A DNA stretch of 64,000 nucleotides from Alcaligenes faecalis (GTDB lineage: Bacteria; Pseudomonadota; Gammaproteobacteria; Burkholderiales; Burkholderiaceae_B). The notes beneath the pieces were generated by a model. The model saw only the letters and a list, made by a program, of their open reading frames with translations. It was not told the origin of the DNA and ran no database searches. The DNA is taken from the NCBI RefSeq assembly GCF_041521385.1, contig NZ_CP168006.1, positions 1,312,769 through 1,376,768 on the forward strand. The letters are read 5' to 3'. This document shows, in pieces, positions 50,501 to 58,422 of the stretch. A program made the translations under genes and the position numbers. Position 1 is the first letter of the stretch, and each line of letters opens with the position of its first letter.

Positions 50501-50837
50501 GTGCCGGGTAGGCCAGCAAATCCCACTGCTGTTCCTGATTGCGCTGCATGGCCGCGCGCGCCAGTTCCCAGCTACGTACCCGGTAGGGTTCGGCAGGACG
50601 CTCCTGATTGGCAGCGGCCAGCTTCTCCAGCACACGCGCATGCATTTCAGCCGCAGCTTTACGGGTGAAGGTAATGGCCACAATTTCTTCTGGCCGCTGC
50701 ACGCGAGCCAGCAGGGCCAGAATCCGGTCAGTCAGCAACTCTGTCTTGCCGGAGCCGGCTGGGGCTTGCACCAGAAAGGAGGACTCGGGGTCCAGAGCCC
50801 GTGCACGGGCGGGGCTATCACTAGGGGCTGTCAGCAT
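47535..50837 (-). CDS. addA: AddA-type UvrD/Rep helicase with C-terminal nuclease
   Basis: The ATG at 50837 overlaps the AddB stop by one base (TGATG) with GGAGG just upstream, giving 1100 residues. Superfamily 1A motifs: APAGSGKT (25-32), AITFTRKAAAEM, LVDEFQDTSQSQVQLLERL, FLVGDPMQSIYRFRKAEVGLF, TIHKSKGLEFETVILFGL and LLYVALTRAR. Near residue 1040 a RecB-like nuclease motif IIDLAISQEDHWLVVDYKTG appears, giving the D...DYK catalytic core. With the AddB partner it would resect double-strand breaks for RecA, replacing RecBCD; no recBCD genes are in the window. Confidence 0.9.
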   Translation of the reverse strand: MLTAPSDSPARARALDPESSFLVQAPAGSGKTELLTDRILALLARVQRPEEIVAITFTRKAAAEMHARVLEKLAAANQERPAEPYRVRSWELARAAMQRNQEQQWDLLAYPARLSIRTIDSLCAHLVRAMPWITGLGGVPAITDKAQEHYEAAAWATLEMAESVPSVARFLEHMDVNLLQAQALLAGMLASRDQWLPAVGQGGDVALLQDSLREVVEQQLQQLSDALPPGWARTLAPLACFAASNLETGDVLALADWQGDNLAPVMDDLPRWRGLAALLLTDKGDLRKSLTVRNGFPPKTAQKEMLTEWLSNCLGAEPWIARLASARLLPEQYSPQQQEVLSNLIQVLWLAAAQLKLRFAEQAEVDFTEIAQRALQALGDAEEPGELLLRMDRSIRHLLVDEFQDTSQSQVQLLERLTSGWEPGDGRSLFLVGDPMQSIYRFRKAEVGLFLQVWQARRLGEVGLEPLNLSNNFRSHPRLVEWVNKVGAQLFPARPDPDLGMVTYEHSTAFKPDIPQWAVQFHPSWHFRVARGEDTVPSQQAAQERAVDEAVQCAAHALARYPNSEHPVAILVRARSHLQGLVRKLGDQGIPCRAVELEPLQQRPVVADLVQLVRALAHPADRLAWLSVLRSPLIGLRLDSLHRLCALHPTQTLAELTHNQDFEDWDVNERDRLLFACQILLDKGNRSGLMPFAAWVQECWTRLGGPQVYPSLADQADAEQVLRLLEELCPYGPPDQQQLQARVESLYATPQGTGKAVEVMTIHKSKGLEFETVILFGLHKQSAADSEPLIRLEHSAERLILGPISHKGSDQRDPVSQFLAARERIRAEQESHRLLYVALTRARQELHLFAELSITQDKGLREPDGRSLLSRVWPVLEQPQAPVWQAEQGGQQEESGQGSAALLQRVVNVPAMPPEPLQSAGPHYQSWQWSLDTTHEKAIGTVAHDWLEKLGREGLDEWPVERLQQGRAVMRRQLLRAGVPAIYLDEATQSLFEAIAATVQTERGRWLLGVSRAYREWALLDVSGRVSIIDLAISQEDHWLVVDYKTGRPAEHESLDDFKARMLERYAPQLQRYCEQVQALDGRPAQAALYFPRADLWLPY

Positions 50838-53485
50838 CACACCTCTCCTCCATTGTCTTGGAGGTCTTCCTGGAACAAACGTAAAAATGGCAAAACATCG
50901 CAATACAGCAAATCGTTGCGGTTCCATATCTGGTTAGCGGCCTGCCCTTGCAGGAACTCATCGGCCAGCCCTTCCACCGCCTGCTTCCACTGTGCGATTT
51001 GCGCGGTCCACTGCTGGGCGCTTTCCAATTCGGTCAGGCCATCAATATCCATGCCGGGCGCAGCCAAACCGCTTAGCCCCACGTGACGGGCATGAAGGCG
51101 CACAAAGGCCAAGCCACTGACGGTTCGACCTTCATCCTGCAAGGCGGCTGCATAAAACGGCAATTGCAGATTCACAGGCCTGGGCCGCAGCCAATCTTTA
51201 TCGGGCCTGAGTTCGCCTATGCCAGTTTTGTAGTCCATCAGCAATTGCTCGCCATCAGCCAGGTCATCCAGTCGGTCCAAGCGCAGGTTCAGACGCAGCA
51301 AGCCACGGCTCCAGCTCAATTCCTGTTCCGTCGCACCCAAGGCAAACGGCGGGCGCTGGGCTTCCTGATGCGCATACTCGTTCAAGACGGCCAGACCCCG
51401 CTCCATTTCCAGGCTGCGCAGCACCGGGCCGTAATCGGTCAGTTCTTCCTGAGCCGCCTGATCGATACACGCTTGCACCACGTCCAGCAGCGAATCCTCG
51501 CCAATCAGTTCGTGCAAGCTGTCCTGATCCTTCACACGCTGCCAGAACAGCTCAACGGCGCGGTGCAGGAACATCCCGCGAGTATTCATATCGCCCACAC
51601 GGGCGTAATCGGGCAAGGCCTGACCATGCAAACGGAACTTCACAAAAGCCCACAAGGGATTGCGAGCCTGCGTATCCAGTACGCTGATCCCGCCGCGTAT
51701 ACGCTCTTCCAGTTTCAGGCTGGGACCTTGCTCGTCCAGCAAGGCTTCCTGTGCGACGGCCTGTTCAAGCGGCACCACCCAAGGCATTTCAAGCACAGGC
51801 CAACGCGCAATCAAAGGGCTGGGCCTCAGTTCTTGCTCTCCCTGCTGCAAAGGGGCGCTGAGCAGGACTTGATTGCCACAACGCAACAAGGCGCTCAGCA
51901 TCCAGCGCGCCCACTCCAGCTCCCGCTCTGGCGTACTGCGCGGGGCTTGCACCCGGCGCAGCACCTGGGCGGGAATCAAGGGATTGGGTTTGACGGCGGC
52001 TGGCAAAATATCATCGGTCAGGCCCAACACCCATACGGCATCCCAACGCCCACCTTCCGCTTCCAGAAACCCCAGCACGTCCAGACGGGAGCGCGGGTCT
52101 CGTTGTGGCTGAAACAGATTTTCACGGGCCATGCGAGCCAGGGCACTTTGCGCCTTCAAAGCACTGATTCGCCCCAAAACAGGCGCTTGCTGCGCCAGTT
52201 GCAGCAGCAAGGCCTCCAACGCCTCCAAGGTTTGAAACTGGGCACTATCCAGACGGTTGGTTCCCGGAAAACCTAGCGCCTCCAGGCATTGGCGCATGAC
52301 CGAAGCCCAGGTATCCACCCCTTGAGCGCCTGCCGATACGGACTCGAAACGCTCCATCGCCTTGACCCAGGCCAGAGCCAGTTCGGGCGTATGGAAGCTG
52401 AGCATGTCAGCAAAGTCTTTACGGCTAACTTGTGTCTTGCGGTTGTCGCGCCAGGCCTTATCAATGCGGGCACGGCCACCGGCTTCGGACTGCTCCGCCT
52501 GACACGCCCCCAAGCGCAGGGCTTGGCCCAGCATGGCCGGTTCAGCCTGCCCCTTGGTTGCCAAGGTAAACAGGGCTTTCAACCAGGCCAGGGCCGCTTC
52601 AACCACAGGCCACTCGGCCAAGGATCGGGCCGCTGCCACGTTATAGGGCAAAGCGCCTTGATCGGTATGCATGGCTTGCCGCAAGAGGCGATGCACCAGC
52701 GGTAGTTGCGTTTCCAGTTGCGCCGCCACAATGGCTACCGTGCGATTGGGATCTTCGTCCAATTGACGACGCGCCCACTGCACGGCCAAGCGCCATTCCG
52801 TATCTGCATCCTGTGCCTGCACCCGATGAACGTCTGTTGCCGGAGCCTCTTCGTGCTGCAGTTGCAGGATCTGCACCCCCATATTCTGCAAACCACTCAA
52901 AAGGCTTTGCAGACGCGGGGAGTATTCATGAAAACCGTGCAGTACCATATGACGATGACGCATATGCAAGGCCCCGGCCTGCACCGCTTTCAGGACGCGC
53001 TCGGCAGCCAGGTTCGCGTCATCCAGATCTGCCTGCTCCAGGCTTTGCCGGTAATGAGAGCGCCACTGCATGAAACGCTCGAAATCCACGCTGGCCTCAC
53101 CGGGCTGCAACTCAATGCTCCACTCATCCAGCAAGGTATCGGCTTCACAAGCCAGACGCGCTGCCTGGCCTACATCCAGGAAATACCCCTCTTCCTCGCA
53201 CTGCTCGATACTGTGCTCCCAACGTTGCAAGGCGGCGAAACGATCCATCTGATGCGCAGCCGGTTGCCACTGTTCCGAAAAGCAAAGCTGATCACTGGCC
53301 TGCGCCAGCCATGCCCCCAAAGGCACGATTTCCGGTACGGCAACCGTCCCGCCCGCGCCGGCCAGACGGGCTGACAAATGCCCCAGCAGGCGGCGCGCAT
53401 AGCGCTTGTTCACGGTTAATACAAGCGTCTCGGCACTATTGAGCTCCTGCAATTGAGCCATGGAAACAGCAGGGGTGTCATGCAT
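50837..53485 (-). CDS. addB: AddB-type PD-(D/E)XK nuclease family DNA repair protein
   Basis: An 882-residue inactivated-helicase-like protein with a C-terminal RecB-family nuclease (RLDRLDDLADGEQLLMDYKTGIGEL near 745-760). Where a P-loop would be, the N terminus reads ETLVLTVNKRYARRLLGHL, lacking GxGKT, and WVLGLTDDILPA is a relic helicase motif. Canonical AddB also has four Cys for an iron-sulfur cluster; I do not see such a set here, fitting the betaproteobacterial 'probable DNA repair protein' subgroup. Translationally coupled to addA. Confidence 0.83.
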   Translation of the reverse strand: MHDTPAVSMAQLQELNSAETLVLTVNKRYARRLLGHLSARLAGAGGTVAVPEIVPLGAWLAQASDQLCFSEQWQPAAHQMDRFAALQRWEHSIEQCEEEGYFLDVGQAARLACEADTLLDEWSIELQPGEASVDFERFMQWRSHYRQSLEQADLDDANLAAERVLKAVQAGALHMRHRHMVLHGFHEYSPRLQSLLSGLQNMGVQILQLQHEEAPATDVHRVQAQDADTEWRLAVQWARRQLDEDPNRTVAIVAAQLETQLPLVHRLLRQAMHTDQGALPYNVAAARSLAEWPVVEAALAWLKALFTLATKGQAEPAMLGQALRLGACQAEQSEAGGRARIDKAWRDNRKTQVSRKDFADMLSFHTPELALAWVKAMERFESVSAGAQGVDTWASVMRQCLEALGFPGTNRLDSAQFQTLEALEALLLQLAQQAPVLGRISALKAQSALARMARENLFQPQRDPRSRLDVLGFLEAEGGRWDAVWVLGLTDDILPAAVKPNPLIPAQVLRRVQAPRSTPERELEWARWMLSALLRCGNQVLLSAPLQQGEQELRPSPLIARWPVLEMPWVVPLEQAVAQEALLDEQGPSLKLEERIRGGISVLDTQARNPLWAFVKFRLHGQALPDYARVGDMNTRGMFLHRAVELFWQRVKDQDSLHELIGEDSLLDVVQACIDQAAQEELTDYGPVLRSLEMERGLAVLNEYAHQEAQRPPFALGATEQELSWSRGLLRLNLRLDRLDDLADGEQLLMDYKTGIGELRPDKDWLRPRPVNLQLPFYAAALQDEGRTVSGLAFVRLHARHVGLSGLAAPGMDIDGLTELESAQQWTAQIAQWKQAVEGLADEFLQGQAANQIWNRNDLLYCDVLPFLRLFQEDLQDNGGEV

Positions 53486-53593
53486 AGAAAAAACCAGTTA
53501 AGGTTGCAAGAAAACAGAACGGCCAGCAGCACTGATCCAGCCATTGTACCGGCGCTCTATCCCTAGTTTGTTCTCGCCATTACACTTACCGCC

Positions 53594-54406
53594 ATGTCTA
53601 GTTCAAACACCCCCAATACCGAATTAACCGGCAGCCTATCGCTACGTACCGGCGACCATACCTGGGGTAGCGCCCGCCGTATGGCCTTGCTGGCAGCGAT
53701 TGCCGAACAGGGTTCGATCTCTGCCGCGGCCCGTCATATTGGCATCAGCTACAAAGCGGCCTGGGATGCCATCGACATCATGAACAATATGGCAGGCGAA
53801 CCGTTGGTGCTACGCAGCACAGGCGGCCATCGGGGGGGCGGTGCCACCCTGACACCCAAAGCCATCGAACTGCTGGAGCTGTACCAAACCTACGACAGGC
53901 TGCATCAGCGTTTCATGAGCCGTATTGGTCGTTTAATGCCGTCCGTGGCCACTCAGATGGAGTTACTCCAAACCATGATCATGCAAACTTCAGCCCGCAA
54001 TCAACTGCCCGGCCTTGTTACCACCATCAAGACCGGCGCCGTCAACGACGAAATTCATGTGGATATTGGCCAGGGCCAAACCGTTGTTGCTTCGATTACA
54101 CGGGAAAGCACGGAAAACCTGGGCCTGCGCGAAGGACAAAAAGTGCTGGCCTTTCTGAAAGCATCCTCGATCATGATAGGCACGGGCGACACCCGCAACT
54201 CTCTGTCCGCACGCAATCAGTTGCCTGGCACGATTACTGACGTCATTACCGGCGCCGTCAATGCGGAAGTGCGTCTGGAACTACCACAGGGCCTGACAGT
54301 CACCGCCAGCATCACCCTGGACAGCACACAGCGTCTGCATCTGGAAGCGGGCCAATCCGCCTATGCCTTATTCAAGGCATCCAGTGTCATGATCGCTACG
54401 CTGTAA
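53594..54406 (+). CDS. modE: ModE-type molybdate-responsive regulator
   Basis: A 270-residue protein. The N-terminal LysR-like winged helix (ARRMALLAAIAEQGSISAAARHIGISYKAAWDAIDIMNN) is followed by two Mop/TOBE repeats, SARNQLPGLVTTIKTGAVNDEIHVDIG... and SARNQLPGTITDVITGAVNAEVRLELP..., each ending in LKASSIMI/FKASSVMI, which bind molybdate. It is convergent with modC and overlaps it by 11 bases. Its likely target is the box upstream of modA (56585-56609). Confidence 0.95.
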   Translation: MSSSNTPNTELTGSLSLRTGDHTWGSARRMALLAAIAEQGSISAAARHIGISYKAAWDAIDIMNNMAGEPLVLRSTGGHRGGGATLTPKAIELLELYQTYDRLHQRFMSRIGRLMPSVATQMELLQTMIMQTSARNQLPGLVTTIKTGAVNDEIHVDIGQGQTVVASITRESTENLGLREGQKVLAFLKASSIMIGTGDTRNSLSARNQLPGTITDVITGAVNAEVRLELPQGLTVTASITLDSTQRLHLEAGQSAYALFKASSVMIATL

Positions 54407-55097
54407 GGGCTTCCAGTTCTGCGCTGGTACAGCACTCAATAATGCGTCCATCGCGAATACGATAAACCTCTTGGGCCAAAGCCCTGGCATCTTCAGGATC
54501 GTGCGTGATCAAGATAGTGGGAATATCGATCTGGCTTTGCAACTGAGCCAGTTCCGCCCGCAAACGAACACGCAAATCCTGATCCAGGGCCGCCAAAGGC
54601 TCATCCAGCAAAAGCAACTGAGGCTCGATAGCCAAGGCTCGCGCCAAAGCGCAACGCTGTTTTTGCCCACCCGATAACTGGGCGGGATAGCTGCTCAATA
54701 CCGACTCCAGCTCAAATGCCTCCACCCAACGCTGGGCAGCCACAGGCATATCCCGCACAGAGCGGTTGAACAAACCCGTATTCAGGCCAAAGCAAATATT
54801 CTGCGCCGCAGTCAAATGCGGGAACAGGCCGTAGTCCTGAAACAGATAGGCCACCCGACGCTCACGCGGTTTCAGGTTGATGCCTGCCCCAGAATCAAAA
54901 TAGACCTGACCGCCAATCTGGATGCGACCATGATCGGGCCGCAACAAGCCCGCCACACTTTGCACCGTCAAGGACTTGCCCGACCCCGAAGGCCCGTACA
55001 GGGCAATATGACGAGCCTCGGTTTGAATCTGAATGTTCAGCTCAAAATGACGGGCCTCGCTAACCACGGTGCGTTGAATCTGTACACTCAGGCTCAT
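54396..55097 (-). CDS. modC: Molybdate ABC transporter ATP-binding protein, short form without C-terminal Mop domain
   Basis: 233 residues: Walker A GPSGSGKS (35-42), YLFQDYGLFPHLTAAQNI, LSGGQKQRCALARALA, LLLDEPLAALD and THDPEDA. E. coli ModC has about 350 residues with a C-terminal molybdate-binding domain; that is absent here, the protein ending soon after the ATPase core. Molybdate sensing may then rest on ModE alone. Its ATG overlaps the modB stop by four bases. Confidence 0.92.
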   Translation of the reverse strand: MSLSVQIQRTVVSEARHFELNIQIQTEARHIALYGPSGSGKSLTVQSVAGLLRPDHGRIQIGGQVYFDSGAGINLKPRERRVAYLFQDYGLFPHLTAAQNICFGLNTGLFNRSVRDMPVAAQRWVEAFELESVLSSYPAQLSGGQKQRCALARALAIEPQLLLLDEPLAALDQDLRVRLRAELAQLQSQIDIPTILITHDPEDARALAQEVYRIRDGRIIECCTSAELEALTA

Positions 55098-55774
55098 TGC
55101 ATCCCTCTTTTACGGCGTACATGACGCGGTGACAGCGCACTGGTGCTCCACAAGACCAGCACACAGGTAATCGAAATAATGGCGACCAGCACCAGCGCCT
55201 GCTGATCCTCGCCTGCCTGCACCGCCTCGTAAATAGCGATGGACATGGTTTGGGTACGCCCCGGTATGCTGCCCGCAATCATCAAGGTCGCCCCAAACTC
55301 GCCCAAGGCTCGGGCGAACGCCAGCAACACACCAGCCATGATGCCACGCGCCGCCAAAGGCAGGCTGACGCGGAAAAAGATGGCCAGAGGCTTCAGGCCC
55401 AGTACGCTGGCCGCATTTTCCAGACGGGGGTCCACATCCTCAAAAGCCGCACGCGCTGCTTTCAAAATCATGGGGAAAGCGACAACTGTGGCAGCAATCA
55501 CTGCCCCCTGCCAGGTAAAGACCAGCTCGATACCCATACTGGAGAGCCACTGCCCAAAGGTACTGCGCCGCCCCAGCAAGACCAGAAGGTAATAACCGAT
55601 GACCGTAGGTGGCAAGACCATAGGCAAAGTCAGAATGGAGTCGAGCAGGTCACACCAGCGCGACTGCCAGCGTGACAGAGCGTAAGCAATGCCGATGCCC
55701 AGCACACAGGCAAACAAGGTCGCCCAACCGGCGACCTTGAGCGACAACCACAGGGGAATCCAAAATGACGTCAT
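55094..55774 (-). CDS. modB: Molybdate ABC transporter permease ModB
   Basis: A 226-residue permease with about five or six helices; FWIPLWLSLKVAGWATLFACVLGIGIAYALSRW start, LPMVLPPTVIGYYLLVLLG, and coupling loop EDVDPRLENAASVLGLKPLAIFFRVSLPLAARGIMAG; IAGSIPGRTQTMSIAIYEAVQAG is ModB-typical. It forms the channel used by ModA and ModC. It follows modA by 18 bases. Confidence 0.95.
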   Translation of the reverse strand: MTSFWIPLWLSLKVAGWATLFACVLGIGIAYALSRWQSRWCDLLDSILTLPMVLPPTVIGYYLLVLLGRRSTFGQWLSSMGIELVFTWQGAVIAATVVAFPMILKAARAAFEDVDPRLENAASVLGLKPLAIFFRVSLPLAARGIMAGVLLAFARALGEFGATLMIAGSIPGRTQTMSIAIYEAVQAGEDQQALVLVAIISITCVLVLWSTSALSPRHVRRKRGMQ

Positions 55775-55792
55775 CCGACTATCAACATCCTA

Positions 55793-56542
55793 TCAAGGCT
55801 TGGCAAAACCGTATTTTGCCAGCACTTGCTGCCCAGACTCGGACATGACGAAATCCTGAAAGGCCTGGGCCTTATCACTGCGACCTTCACGTTGCACCAA
55901 AGCAATCGGATAAGTGACAGGCTCGGTGGTCTTGAGCACTTCCAGCACATTCACCTTGTCTTTCATGATGGCCGCGTCAGTCGCGAACACAAAACCGGCT
56001 TCTACTTCACCACGGGCGACGTAATCGAGCACCTGACGCACGTTCTGACCCAGGATTTCGCGCTGTTTCACGACATCCCACTGACCGGCTTTTTCCAAGG
56101 CAGCCTGGGTGTAGCGGCCCACAGGCACCACAGCCGGGTTGCCCAAAGCCACGCGTTTAACGTCTGCCTTGTCCAGATCACCCACGTTTGTCACGTTGGC
56201 AGGATTATCGCTCGGTACAATCAGTACCACCTGATTCTGCACAAAATTCTTGCGGGTAGCAGGGTCCACCACCTTGGCGTCTTCCGCCTTGTTCATGGCC
56301 TTTTGGTCTGCCGAGGCAAACACATCGACCGGAGCGCCATTGACGATTTGCTGCAGCACGACATCCGATGCTGCGAAACTGGTCAGCACTTTGGTGCCGG
56401 GATGCGCTGCCTCAAACTGGCCAGCCAGTTCCTTGAAGGCATTGGTCAGGCTGGCAGCGGCGGCCACCACCAATTCATCGGCTTGCGCAGTGCCTTGCAA
56501 AAACAGGGATAAGGCGGCTACTGATACGACACGTTTGAACAT
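55793..56542 (-). CDS. modA: Periplasmic molybdate-binding protein ModA
   Basis: A 249-residue protein with a signal peptide (MFKRVVSVAALSLFLQGTAQA). Oxyanion-binding features: VVAAAASLTNAFKELAGQFEAAHPGTKVLTSFAASDVVLQQIVNGAPVDVFASADQKAM and VALGNPAVVPVGRYTQAAL, followed by VRQVLDYVARGEVEAGFVFATDA. First gene of modABC. Confidence 0.95.
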   Translation of the reverse strand: MFKRVVSVAALSLFLQGTAQADELVVAAAASLTNAFKELAGQFEAAHPGTKVLTSFAASDVVLQQIVNGAPVDVFASADQKAMNKAEDAKVVDPATRKNFVQNQVVLIVPSDNPANVTNVGDLDKADVKRVALGNPAVVPVGRYTQAALEKAGQWDVVKQREILGQNVRQVLDYVARGEVEAGFVFATDAAIMKDKVNVLEVLKTTEPVTYPIALVQREGRSDKAQAFQDFVMSESGQQVLAKYGFAKP

Positions 56543-56584
56543 TGTTTTCTCCTCCGGGACAGGGGTAACGAATGAGTATAATCA

Positions 56585-56609
56585 GGAAATATATATAGGT
56601 ATATAGCGT
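56585..56609 (-). promoter_or_regulatory. ModE-box-like inverted AT-rich site upstream of modA
   Basis: On the minus strand CGCTATATACCTATATATAT begins a near-palindrome that resembles ModE operators (CGCTATATA-type halves). It lies just upstream of a possible -10 TATACT (56580-56575), so bound ModE would interfere with the modA promoter in molybdate-replete cells. Confidence 0.55.
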
Positions 56610-56729
56610 AAATCTACCCTTGTGCTAAATGAAACTCATCACCCCGGAGTGATAGCATGATGGCTTTCCTGCTTTATTCCGGCTCTCAAAAACACGCCAA
56701 TAGCCACGCTTTACGACTTCTCCATCCCC

Positions 56730-57635
56730 ATGACGCAAGCCAGTCTGATTTCCGATTTCATCACCATGCTCTGGTTGCAGGACGGCCTGTCCGCCAATAC
56801 ACAGCAGGCATATCGGCAGGACTTGGAACGCCTGGAGGAGTGGGCTCAGCAGGAACGTGACGGCACGCCGCTGGAGCAATTGAATGCCAGCGATTTGCGC
56901 GAATGGATGGCCAGCCAGACCGGTCAGAGCAAGGCCAGCAAGGCCAGCACGGCCAACCGCAGGTTGGCCACCTTGCGCCGCTTTTACGATTGGACAGTGC
57001 AAGAAGGGATGCGGCAAGACGATCCCTGCCTGGAACTGAGCAGCGCCCGACAGGCCCCGCGTGTCCCGCATACCTTGTCTGAAGAACAGGTGGAACGCCT
57101 GCTGGCCGCACCGGATATACATCATCCCTTGGGGCTGCGCGACCGCTGCATGCTGGAAACCCTGTATGCCAGCGGTTTACGCGTCACGGAGCTGACTGAA
57201 CTGCCTCTGCAAAACCTGAGCCTGAACGATGGCGTACTGCGCATCGACCAAGGCAAGGGCGGCAAAGACAGGCTGGTGCCTTTGGGGCAGGAAGCCCTGC
57301 ACTGGATCGAACGCTATATGCAGGAATCTCGCCCTGCCTTGCTGGGCCAGCGTCGCAGCGACTTTGTATTTATTACCGGGCGTGGCAGTTGCATGAGTCG
57401 CCAGTCCTTTTGGTTGATCGTCAAGAAATACGCCGTGCAGGCCGGGATTCTGGCCCCCTTGTCCCCGCACGTTCTGCGTCATGCTTTTGCGACCCATTTG
57501 CTCAATCACGGTGCGGACTTGCGCGTGGTGCAGATGCTCCTGGGACACGCGGACATTTCCACAACCCAGATTTATACCCATGTGGCACGTGAACGCTTGA
57601 AAGCCTTGCACGCAGCCCATCATCCACGCGCCTGA
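56730..57635 (+). CDS. xerD: Site-specific tyrosine recombinase XerD
   Basis: A 301-residue recombinase of normal length. N-terminal SAM-like core-binding domain (FITMLWLQDGLSANTQQAYRQDLERLEEW); catalytic domain with Arg in YASGLRVTELTELPL, Lys in GKGGKDRLVPLG, HxxR in SPHVLRHAFATHLLNHGADLRVVQMLLGHADISTTQIYTHV, and nucleophile Tyr in IYTHV. With XerC it resolves chromosome dimers at dif; no dif site or mobile element was seen nearby, and the flanking genes are ordinary. Confidence 0.94.
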   Translation: MTQASLISDFITMLWLQDGLSANTQQAYRQDLERLEEWAQQERDGTPLEQLNASDLREWMASQTGQSKASKASTANRRLATLRRFYDWTVQEGMRQDDPCLELSSARQAPRVPHTLSEEQVERLLAAPDIHHPLGLRDRCMLETLYASGLRVTELTELPLQNLSLNDGVLRIDQGKGGKDRLVPLGQEALHWIERYMQESRPALLGQRRSDFVFITGRGSCMSRQSFWLIVKKYAVQAGILAPLSPHVLRHAFATHLLNHGADLRVVQMLLGHADISTTQIYTHVARERLKALHAAHHPRA

Positions 57636-57650
57636 GCGCACTCCCACGAT

Positions 57651-58145
57651 ATGGCGAAAGAAAAACACGTTAGCGAAACACCAGCCACACAGTGGCTACG
57701 TAAAAATGGCATTTACTTTACCGAACATAGCTACAACTATGTCGACCATGGCGGCGCCATGGAAGCCGCAGCCCAGTTGGGTCTGGACCTGCACCGGGTG
57801 GCCAAGACCCTGATCATGGAAGATGAAAACGCCAAGCCCTTGATCATCGTGATGCACGGCGACCGTGAAGTCTCTACCAAGAACCTGGCTCGTCAAACGG
57901 GCGCAAAGAAAATCGCCCCTTGCAAACCGGAGGTGGCCCAGCGCCATTCGGGCTATATGGTGGGTGGTACCTCGCCCTTTGCCACCCGCAAGGCCATGCC
58001 GGTGTGGCTGGAAGAGGAACTGCTGGAGTTCGACACCATCTACATCAATGGTGGCCGACGCGGCTATTTGCTGGGTATCAATCCCCAGGTTCTGATCGAC
58101 CAGCTAGGCGCACGTTCAGTGCAGGCGGGTCTGGAAAAAGGCTGA
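57651..58145 (+). CDS. ybaK: Cys-tRNA(Pro)/Cys-tRNA deacylase YbaK/EbsC
   Basis: A 164-residue editing enzyme that hydrolyses Cys mischarged on tRNA-Pro. Family motifs: ETPATQWLRKNGIYFTEHSYNY, LDLHRVAKTLIMEDE, catalytic Lys region and GTSPFATRKAMPVWLEEELLEFDTIYINGGRRGYLLGINP. It follows xerD by 15 bases, so is probably cotranscribed. The window also carries two tRNA-Pro genes, though far away. Confidence 0.95.
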   Translation: MAKEKHVSETPATQWLRKNGIYFTEHSYNYVDHGGAMEAAAQLGLDLHRVAKTLIMEDENAKPLIIVMHGDREVSTKNLARQTGAKKIAPCKPEVAQRHSGYMVGGTSPFATRKAMPVWLEEELLEFDTIYINGGRRGYLLGINPQVLIDQLGARSVQAGLEKG

Positions 58146-58165
58146 TCTTACTTAGCAGCAGGTAT

Positions 58166-58198
58166 AAAAAAGACGGCGCTGTCAGCCCGTCTTTTTTT
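58166..58198 (+). terminator. terminator after ybaK
   Basis: AAAAAGACGG/CCGTCTTTTT (58166-58175 with 58187-58196), followed by more T residues. The remaining 220 bases to the MFS gene show nothing else recognised. Confidence 0.8.
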
Positions 58199-58422
58199 AT
58201 GTCCCGCGCTTGCTTGAGCCATCAAACGCCGCACTAAACGGCCTGCTTCCGCTCCCTGCACTTCCTGCCACGCGCAGCCACCACCTCCTCCTCCCGCCCC
58301 CCTGCACTGGATAGCAGCGCGCGACAGCACTGTCCGCCCAGTCGCTTTTCACAAGACAAGGTGATTGCACCGCTTTGACATTTCGCCAGATAATTCAAAT
58401 CTGAATAATAAGAGGGGACCCC

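Noticed and set aside
56730..57635. xerD as a mobile-element integrase
   Set aside because: It has housekeeping XerD length and motifs and lies beside ybaK and mod genes with no att sites or phage genes.
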